Positions 58,219 to 64,000 of a DNA stretch of 64,000 nucleotides are shown here, in pieces. Position 1 is the first letter of the stretch. Each line of letters opens with the position of its first letter. Origin of the DNA: Christensenella sp. UBA7703 (GTDB lineage: Bacteria > Bacillota > Clostridia > Christensenellales > CAG-138); NCBI GenBank assembly GCA_002482505.1, contig DLGD01000038.1, positions 139,387 through 203,386 on the forward strand, read 5' to 3'. Below the pieces are notes generated by a model, which was given only the letters and a program-made list of their open reading frames with translations, did not search any database and was not told where the DNA came from. A program made the position numbers and the translations under genes.

Positions 58219-59082
58219 ATGAGTAAAGTTTTAGTCACCGGAGCAAACGGGTATATTGGACGATACGTTGTTTGCGAGTTAATTCAAAGAGGGCATGAAG
58301 TAATCGCTTCTGATATTAACTTAAGTGATATCGATAACAGAGCAATTCCAAACAGTACCCCTATTTTTTCCGGAGACCCCGATATTTTTCAACAACTTAG
58401 CTCTCCAGATATTTGTATCCATATGGCTTGGCGAGATGGATTTGTCCACAACTCTGAAGCTCACATGAGAGACTTATCAAAGCACGTTGAGTTTCTGGAA
58501 AACATGATAAAAGGCGGGCTGAAATCAGTTTCTGTCATGGGCACTATGCATGAGGTGGGCTATTGGGAAGGAGCTATAGACGAAAACACGCCTTGTAATC
58601 CGCAAACTCAATATGGCATCTCGAAAAACGCTATGCGGCAGAGCCTGATGTTGACAGCCGAAAAATTCAATATACCGATTCATTGGTTAAGAGCATTTTA
58701 TATCGTAAGTAAAGACTTAAGAGGAAGCAATATCTTTTCGAAGATCGTCAATGCCGCTGCTGAAGGCAAAACAACTTTCCCATTTACAACTGGGAGAAAC
58801 AAATTCGACTTCATTGATTTGGAGGATCTGGCTAGGCTAATCACGATTGCAAGTACCCAAACGCAAGTGAGTGGGATTATCAATGTTTGCACGGGAGAGC
58901 CAGAATCATTGGCGAGCCGGGTCGAACGATTCATTCGCGAGCTAGGACTGGAAATCAAGCTAGAATACGGAGCCTATCCCGATAGAGCCTATGATAGTCC
59001 CGGCATTTGGGGAGATCCCAGTCGAATTCAAGATATCCTCGCAAATGAGAAATGTAGAGAAGGCAAGTACACTACTCTTTGA
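58219..59082 (+). CDS. NAD-dependent epimerase/dehydratase family protein
   Basis: 287 residues, extended SDR: VLVTGANGYIGRYVV at the start and the active-site YGISKNA. AGGAG precedes the ATG. It may act on a second nucleotide sugar, for example reducing a dTDP-4-keto sugar to another 6-deoxyhexose, but the substrate is unknown. It is separated from rfbD by 216 bases and is more A/T-rich than the rfb genes. Confidence 0.8.
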   Translation: MSKVLVTGANGYIGRYVVCELIQRGHEVIASDINLSDIDNRAIPNSTPIFSGDPDIFQQLSSPDICIHMAWRDGFVHNSEAHMRDLSKHVEFLENMIKGGLKSVSVMGTMHEVGYWEGAIDENTPCNPQTQYGISKNAMRQSLMLTAEKFNIPIHWLRAFYIVSKDLRGSNIFSKIVNAAAEGKTTFPFTTGRNKFDFIDLEDLARLITIASTQTQVSGIINVCTGEPESLASRVERFIRELGLEIKLEYGAYPDRAYDSPGIWGDPSRIQDILANEKCREGKYTTL

Positions 59083-59160
59083 TTTTTGCAGAATGACAAA
59101 GTTTCGTAGTGTGTAGCAAAAGAGACCATCGATAAAACAAGAATTATTGGAGCATGCAGG

Positions 59161-61107
59161 ATGGCTACGTTGTCGGAGAACCCGAAAAGAATAGGACTGT
59201 ACTTCTTTTATGATGCTCAAGGTATTGTAGATGAGTACAATATTTATCTGTTATCGGACTTAAAACAGAATATTCAAAAATTGTATGTTGTTGTAAACGG
59301 CTTTATCACAGAAGAAGGGCGCGCTAAATTCGAAACTGTAGCCGATGAAATCGTCGTACGCGAGAATTCCGGTTATGATGTTTGGGCCTATAAAGTAGGA
59401 ATCGAGCATATCGGCTGGGATACTCTCACGGAGTATGACGAGCTCGTTATGTTGAATTTTACCAATTTCGGTCCTGTATATCCGCTCAGCGAAATGTTCG
59501 ATGTTATGTCAAGAAGAGACGTAGATTTTTGGGGTGTTGTCATGCGATATGGTACCCCTCATGATCCATATCAAATGTGTAAGTATAAATATATTCCGGA
59601 TCATATTTCAACCAGTTTTATGGTAATCCGCGGTTGTATGCTGTACAGCGCCGACTTTCGAAATTACTGGGAACATATGCCCATGATTCATAGTTATGAT
59701 GAGTCCGTATGTTTGCATGAAGCAGTTTTCACAGAGGATTTTAAGCAACTTGGATATATCTGTGACAACTATATCGATGCAGATGATCTCAAGGATAAGT
59801 GGGACTATGTTCTTATGCTGTTTCCATACGAGTTGATCAAGAATAGACGATGTCCCATCTTCAAGAGGAAAACGTTCTATAATAATTACGAAGAGTTTTT
59901 TATGTCGTGTTGTGGAAACCCGGCATATGATCTATATGAGTACCTAAGAAATGAAACCAGTTACAAAGTTGACATGCTGTGGGAAAATCTACTTCGAACA
60001 ACCAACATGTGGGATTTGAAGCTTAGAATGCAGCTCCAGTACATTCTACCGGATCATTTTGTTGAAAAAGAACCTAGTAAGTCCAAATTAGCACTCGCGA
60101 TGCATATTTACTATGAGCAAAGCATAGACAAATGTTTTGTTTATGCTCAAAATATGCCTGTTGACACCGATATTTATATCAGCACTGATACAAGCGAAAA
60201 AGCCGAGAAAATTAGAAGTGCGTTTGCCGGAGTTAATTGCGGAAACTTGCTAGTAGTAGTAATTACAAATCGCGGCAGAGATGTTTCCGCTTTATTGACC
60301 GGGTTGGCTCCATATCTGGCAGGGTATGAGTATGTCTGCTTTATGCACGATAAAAAAGGGGTTCATACCAAGCCCTATATTATTGGTGAGAGTTTTGAAT
60401 ACAAATGCTTTGAAAATAATATGGGCAGTAAAGAGTTGGTAAAGAACATCATCTCCACGTTTCAGGAGAACCCGAGACTGGGCATTCTTGCACCGCCACC
60501 CCCAAATCACAGCAATTACTACTATACAGTTGGCTATGAATGGGGCCAAAACTATGAGAACACAGTGTTGTTAGCAAAAGAGCTTGGCATACATGTTCAA
60601 ATTGAAAAATCAAAACCTCCTGTAGCTCCTTTGGGAACAATGTTCTGGTTTAGACCACAGGCACTTACAGTTTTGTTTGATCGGAAATATGAATATTCGG
60701 ATTTTCCCGAAGAGCCAATACGTGAAACTGACGGAACGATGCTTCACGCGATTGAGAGACTCTACCCTTTTGCTGCGCAAGAAGTAGGGTATTATAGTGC
60801 TTGGGTTCTTTCCACTATGTTCGCAAAATTCGAAACAACAAATCTTTACTATATGCTTTATGACTTGCACAAAGCATTCACTTGGAACAACGGGATTTGT
60901 GGTCGAAACAACATGCTCTATTTAATTGGTAGTCTATACGGGAAGCAAAAATCTACGGATCAAGAACCGAATCCCTACACGAATTTGCGTGATGCTCCAA
61001 AAGGTTGGGTGCGACTGAAAATCTTTGCAAAAAGAATACTCACCGCGAAACAATATCATCGCATGGTGAAACTCAGAAACTCATTTCGAAATTTATTGAG
61101 ACATTAA
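59161..61107 (+). CDS. RgpF-type rhamnan synthesis protein
   Basis: 648 residues. The N-terminal part RIGLYFFYDAQGIVDEYNIY and YVVVNGFITEEGR, the segment ENSGYDVWAYKVG, and a long GT-like second half with HDKKGVHTKPY and RETDGTMLHAIERLYPF are typical of RgpF proteins, which add rhamnose or side groups to cell-wall rhamnans. Cytoplasmic or membrane-associated. Confidence 0.85.
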   Translation: MATLSENPKRIGLYFFYDAQGIVDEYNIYLLSDLKQNIQKLYVVVNGFITEEGRAKFETVADEIVVRENSGYDVWAYKVGIEHIGWDTLTEYDELVMLNFTNFGPVYPLSEMFDVMSRRDVDFWGVVMRYGTPHDPYQMCKYKYIPDHISTSFMVIRGCMLYSADFRNYWEHMPMIHSYDESVCLHEAVFTEDFKQLGYICDNYIDADDLKDKWDYVLMLFPYELIKNRRCPIFKRKTFYNNYEEFFMSCCGNPAYDLYEYLRNETSYKVDMLWENLLRTTNMWDLKLRMQLQYILPDHFVEKEPSKSKLALAMHIYYEQSIDKCFVYAQNMPVDTDIYISTDTSEKAEKIRSAFAGVNCGNLLVVVITNRGRDVSALLTGLAPYLAGYEYVCFMHDKKGVHTKPYIIGESFEYKCFENNMGSKELVKNIISTFQENPRLGILAPPPPNHSNYYYTVGYEWGQNYENTVLLAKELGIHVQIEKSKPPVAPLGTMFWFRPQALTVLFDRKYEYSDFPEEPIRETDGTMLHAIERLYPFAAQEVGYYSAWVLSTMFAKFETTNLYYMLYDLHKAFTWNNGICGRNNMLYLIGSLYGKQKSTDQEPNPYTNLRDAPKGWVRLKIFAKRILTAKQYHRMVKLRNSFRNLLRH

Positions 61108-61130
61108 GTCTTTTCGAAAGGATAGCGTAT

Positions 61131-62303
61131 ATGAAAGAGTGTCCTACAGTAAGCATTATTCTATCTAACTTCAATTGCGGAGCATACATTGGCAAGACAT
61201 TAAGCAGCCTAATTGCGCAAACATATACGGATTGGGAAGCTGAGATTGTTGATGATGGCTCCACTGATAATTCACGAGACATTATTTCCCAATATGCCAA
61301 AAAGGACCCTCGGATCAAGCCGCACTTCCTTATAAAGAACCAAGGTATGTGTTCAGGCTTTAACACGGCTCTGGAGCATGCTACAGGTAAGTACTTTGCT
61401 AGAATTGATTCGGATGACTTTTGGGAACCGGAAAAACTATCGCTTCAAGTTGAATATATGGATAAACATCCAAAGTGTGGCGTATGTTTCACTTGGGTCC
61501 GAGTAATAGACGAATCCGAGAATACTGTACCGTCATACTTATGCGAAGAGCGCGATAAAGTTTATAATTCAAATAATCGCAGCCAGGCTCAATGGCTTAG
61601 AACTTTCTTTTTTTGCGGATGCAAGGTCTGTCATCCGTCCGCTTTAATCCGCAGAGAAGCGATTGAGAAGGTTGGCGTTTATAATTATATTTACAAACAG
61701 ATTCAAGATTATGACCTTTGGATACGAATCGTTAAAAACTATGACATCTATGTTATCACAAAGAAACTAGTCAACTATCGATGGTTTCTGAACGAACGTT
61801 CAAATGCTAGCGCGCACAATAAAGATGTCGCCACCAGAGGCCTACTAGAAGCATATTTGGTTTTCATGAAATTTAACGACGGTGTCTCGGATGAGTTGTT
61901 TTATGAAGCCTTCCGCGAAGACTTCCTTTATAAAAATGCCAAATCACACGACGAAATACGTTGTGAAAGAGCTTTGATCATGTACTACAAATCCTATCTC
62001 GGTAACACGGGTAGGATCATTGGCCTTCAAATGCTGGATGCACTTTTTAACGATCTCAGCACGAAATGCATACTTGAGAACAAGTATAATATTACAACAA
62101 AAACCTACGCAGAGATGACAACGCAGCCTGTATTCTATGACAGTGCATGTTTTGGGGCCTCTATGAATACAGGGTTAATTGATTCGATATCCTCAAAAGA
62201 GCTAATTAAGAAAAAGCTCAGCACACATAAAATGCTGTATCATACTTTGAAGTTTTTCTACCAGCCATTGAAATGGTTTAAGAGAATTCTATTGAGGAAT
62301 TGA
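61131..62303 (+). CDS. Family 2 glycosyltransferase
   Basis: 390 residues: N-terminal GT2 domain with TVSIILSNFNCGAYIGKTLS, EIVDDGSTDNS and the ARIDSDDFWEP metal motif. The C-terminal 150 residues are helical. The ATG at 61131 follows AAAGGAT. It overlaps nothing and ends before a terminator, so it is the last gene of the polysaccharide set. Confidence 0.87.
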   Translation: MKECPTVSIILSNFNCGAYIGKTLSSLIAQTYTDWEAEIVDDGSTDNSRDIISQYAKKDPRIKPHFLIKNQGMCSGFNTALEHATGKYFARIDSDDFWEPEKLSLQVEYMDKHPKCGVCFTWVRVIDESENTVPSYLCEERDKVYNSNNRSQAQWLRTFFFCGCKVCHPSALIRREAIEKVGVYNYIYKQIQDYDLWIRIVKNYDIYVITKKLVNYRWFLNERSNASAHNKDVATRGLLEAYLVFMKFNDGVSDELFYEAFREDFLYKNAKSHDEIRCERALIMYYKSYLGNTGRIIGLQMLDALFNDLSTKCILENKYNITTKTYAEMTTQPVFYDSACFGASMNTGLIDSISSKELIKKKLSTHKMLYHTLKFFYQPLKWFKRILLRN

Positions 62304-62359
62304 CCTGCTTTTGAGGAGATCGACCCGAAACGAAAAATATCCGAAAACAAATAACGGAT

Positions 62360-62398
62360 GAAGACGTCTAAACGATCCATCTCAGCGTCTTCGTTTTT
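62360..62398 (+). terminator. Terminator of the polysaccharide operon
   Basis: GAAGACG (62360-62366)/CGTCTTC (62386-62392) stem, then GTTTTTT. Confidence 0.8.
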
Positions 62399-62625
62399 TA
62401 CTCAGAACTGGTGCTTCTATATCGTAAGTTTATCGGGAGTTCTGGGATTCGCGATAGAAATTCAACCGCAAAACAAAAAAATAGTCCGGATGCTTTTAAA
62501 AGGCTATTATCGTCTCGAGCTACATGAATGAAAGACGCTTTGGTGACGAGTGAACCGGGTTTCAAAACCTAAATTGATCTGCCCCCGTTTTATAGTTCAG
62601 AAGCAATGTTAGTAGATGGAACGGT
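62399..62625. other. Intergenic stretch before the IS element
   Basis: No gene seen. At 62574-62597 the string TGATCTGCCCCCGTTTTATAG resembles an IS end and may be a remnant of another insertion. Confidence 0.4.
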
Positions 62626-62729
62626 TGAGGTGTCCCCCAAAGAGTAGTCCACTTTGAATTAGAAAGAATCGATGTTTTGAGGTGTCCCCCAAAGAGTAGT
62701 CCAGCTTGAATGAGAAAAAATCGATGTTT
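62626..62729. repeat. Tandem copies of the IS left end
   Basis: Two 52-bp units, 62626-62677 and 62678-62729, begin TGAGGTGTCCCCCAAAGAG and differ at only a few positions. Each carries the terminal repeat of the IS that follows. Confidence 0.85.
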
Positions 62730-63534
62730 AAACGGCCTCAGAGCCCGATTTCTGGGCAAATTCAGCCGGTGTCAAGTATGTTAGTGCACTGTGCGGACGG
62801 AACTCGTTGTAGTCCCTTCGCCAATGCTCTATTTTGTCTCTGGCATCCTCCAGAGACATAAACCAGTTCATGTTTAGGCATTCATCCCGGAAACTGCCGT
62901 TGAAGGATTCGATGTGCGGGTTGTCTGTCGGCGTACCGGGTCGGGAATAATCGAGCGTGACCTTATTGAAGTACGCCCAAGCGTCCAGCGCTCGTGAGAT
63001 GAACTCAGGCCCGTTATCGACTTTGATCCGTTGAGGCAGCCCGCGGGCTGCCTTGATTTTTTCCAGTTCCTCGCAGACCTGTTCGCCCTTGATCGATTTG
63101 TCCACATAGATGGCTAAGCTTTCCCGGCTGAACGTGTCCAGCACCGTCAGCGTCCGGAATCGCTTCCCATTGTACAATTGATCCGATACGAAGTCCATAC
63201 ACCAACATTCGTTCACTGCCGACACCAGCCCCTTCTCAGGAGCCCTTGAAACGCTGATTTTCTTTCGGCTTGATGGCTTTCTCAGGTTCAGTCCTTCCTG
63301 CCTGTAGAGCCTGTAAACCCGCTTATAGTTGATTTTCCATCCTTCACGCAGCAACAAGACATGGATCCTTCGGTATCCATATCGCTTCCTCACAGAGGCG
63401 ATTTCCCTGATTCTCATTCGTAAAAAGGCCTGCTCGTCGCGGGTTGGCTGCCTCCGATGCCATTCCCGGTTGATCCGCAATACCGTACAGCTTCTGCGTT
63501 CGCTCGCTTGAAAGCGTTCCTGCAGATACCGCAC
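62728..63534 (-). CDS. IS3-family transposase, orfB (DDE catalytic part)
   Basis: The frame encodes the rve/DDE integrase domain: CWCMDFVSD (first Asp), KVDNGPEFIS (second Asp), HIESFNGSFRDE (Glu), with a HTH_21 region RKRYGYRRIHVLL before it. The frame extends upstream of the GTG at 63534 to about 63567. In this family it is made only as an orfA-orfB fusion by frameshifting. Here orfB is in the +1 frame relative to orfA, not the expected -1 (see slippery run). Confidence 0.9.
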   Translation of the reverse strand: MRYLQERFQASERRSCTVLRINREWHRRQPTRDEQAFLRMRIREIASVRKRYGYRRIHVLLLREGWKINYKRVYRLYRQEGLNLRKPSSRKKISVSRAPEKGLVSAVNECWCMDFVSDQLYNGKRFRTLTVLDTFSRESLAIYVDKSIKGEQVCEELEKIKAARGLPQRIKVDNGPEFISRALDAWAYFNKVTLDYSRPGTPTDNPHIESFNGSFRDECLNMNWFMSLEDARDKIEHWRRDYNEFRPHSALTYLTPAEFAQKSGSEAV

Positions 63535-63823
63535 CGCTTGCCGCTTCTCGGCAGGCCTTAAATTTTTTTGTCAGTACATCCTGCAGCATCAGCTTATCCA
63601 GACTCAGATCAGCCACCAGTTTCTTCAGCTTTGCGTTCTCTTCTTCCAGCTGCCGAAGCCTCTTCATGTCGCTTGGCAGCATTCCGCCGTACTTGCTCTT
63701 CCACCGGTAAAACGTCTGTTCTGATATCCCGAGCTTCCGGCATACCTCCGATATCGGCGCGCCCAGTTCGGCTTGCTTTAACGCAAACGCGATCTGCTCC
63801 TCTGTGTAATTACTCTTCTTCAT
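63344..63823 (-). CDS. IS3-family transposase, orfA (frame abnormally extended)
   Basis: Residues 1-88 are the usual orfA: HTH (YTEEQIAFALKQAELG, ISEVCRKLGISEQTFYRWKSK) and a leucine-zipper-like end (LRQLEEENAKLKKLVADL). Beyond the A-run the frame continues 70 residues out of phase with orfB, which is not family-like. With one more A the frame would stop at once with TAA, the normal arrangement. The ATG at 63823 is preceded by GAAGG. Confidence 0.8.
   Translation of the reverse strand: MKKSNYTEEQIAFALKQAELGAPISEVCRKLGISEQTFYRWKSKYGGMLPSDMKRLRQLEEENAKLKKLVADLSLDKLMLQDVLTKKFKACREAASGAVSAGTLSSERTQKLYGIADQPGMASEAANPRRAGLFTNENQGNRLCEEAIWIPKDPCLVAA
63563..63569 (-). other. Slippery A-run of the IS, apparently one base short
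   Basis: Seven A in ACA AAA AAA TTT. A -1 slip here reads ATT TAA and stops; orfB needs +1. Eight A would give an orfA stop and a working -1 shift into orfB (AAT TTA AGG CCT). Confidence 0.75.
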
Positions 63824-63977
63824 TCCTTCGTCCACTCCTTTTTTTCATTTTACTATTTTTCTCTCTTTTTGAGTGGACTACTTTTTCGGGGAGCAGGTCA
63901 AGCTAAATCAAAAGGCCAAATAGTACCGGTTCTTGAGAGAAAAAACCGAATTGACGGCGAACCTGCGTTGGTGTATA

Positions 63978-64000
63978 TGACCTGCTCCCACAAAAAGTAG
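63978..64000. mobile_element. End of a second related IS at the window edge
   Basis: TGACCTGCTCCCACAAAAAG then TAG matches the minus-strand right terminal repeat of the IS at 62678-63900 (one or two changes), 77 bases beyond it. The element would continue outside the window in the opposite orientation. Confidence 0.65.

Larger units (their letters stand above)
62678..63900 (-). mobile_element. IS3-family insertion sequence
   Basis: About 1.22 kb. Right terminal repeat at 63871-63900 (minus strand TGACCTGCTCCCCGAAAAAG) pairs imperfectly with the left end at 62678 (TGAGGTGTCCCCCAAAGAG), sharing AGTAGTCCA. It holds orfA and orfB with DDE residues. Target duplication could not be recognised because the left end is duplicated. 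Confidence 0.85.

Noticed and set aside
62626..62729. Possible CRISPR-like tandem repeat
   Set aside because: Only two units, no spacer pattern, and each unit is an IS end.
63563..63569. Canonical -1 frameshift in the IS transposase
   Set aside because: Frame arithmetic shows orfB in +1 relative to orfA; a -1 slip reads a stop codon at once.

Overview
The window looks like a chromosome segment of an anaerobic member of the Bacillota, probably class Clostridia. Support comes from strong GGAGG ribosome sites, a flavodiiron/hemerythrin oxygen-NO protection cluster, a PadR-DUF1700-DUF4097 operon, YedF with DUF3343, and a RgpF-type rhamnose polysaccharide locus. The species cannot be named from the sequence alone.

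Layout. (1) 1-9.9 kb, housekeeping: AEC transporter, galactokinase, PadR/DUF1700/DUF4097 operon, an intergenic block of hairpins, a selenium-linked YedF pair, an ECF sigma factor with a DUF4179 partner, a sugar-ABC ATPase with a long structured leader, and an initiator tRNA-Met. (2) 9.9-14.9 kb, redox response: a Crp/Fnr regulator divergent from a polyferredoxin membrane protein across a perfect operator, then a co-oriented set of PAS-GGDEF protein, cupin, hemerythrin and flavodiiron protein. (3) About 14.9-52.4 kb, an apparently intact HK97-type siphoprophage. Almost everything is on the minus strand: from right to left, repressor/SOS genes, replication genes (SNF2 helicase, ParB-like proteins, primase-helicase, VRR nuclease), HNH and terminase, portal, protease, capsid, tail, lysis, excisionase-like protein, integrase. 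(4) 52.4-53.6 kb, a scar of truncated gene pieces with a perfect 34-bp palindrome. (5) 53.6-62.3 kb, dTDP-L-rhamnose synthesis (rfbA, rfbC, rfbB, rfbD) with glycosyltransferases for a rhamnose-containing surface polysaccharide. (6) 62.6-64 kb, an IS3-family element with a duplicated left end and an apparently broken frameshift site, followed by the end of a second related copy.

The prophage is unusual in its cargo. At least five small genes sit between phage modules, most with their own promoter and terminator and four of them on the opposite strand: a Nif11-leader-like protein, a small (p)ppGpp-hydrolase-like HD protein, a zinc-ribbon protein, a DUF3592 membrane protein and an OsmC/Ohr peroxidase. 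The first is preceded by a compact RNA fold, an H-type pseudoknot that competes with a GNRA-capped hairpin; its G-U pairs favour the plus strand. This is my best candidate for an undescribed element. Other RNA or DNA structures worth testing are a ~119-nt RNA with an 11-bp closing stem upstream of the SNF2 helicase, iteron-like repeats beside the primase, and a 28-bp palindrome inside a ParB-like gene. A programmed -1 frameshift in the tail chaperone gene can be read directly.

No CRISPR array, rRNA or restriction endonuclease was seen. Prophage ends are estimated, because I could not find a matching attL/attR pair by eye.
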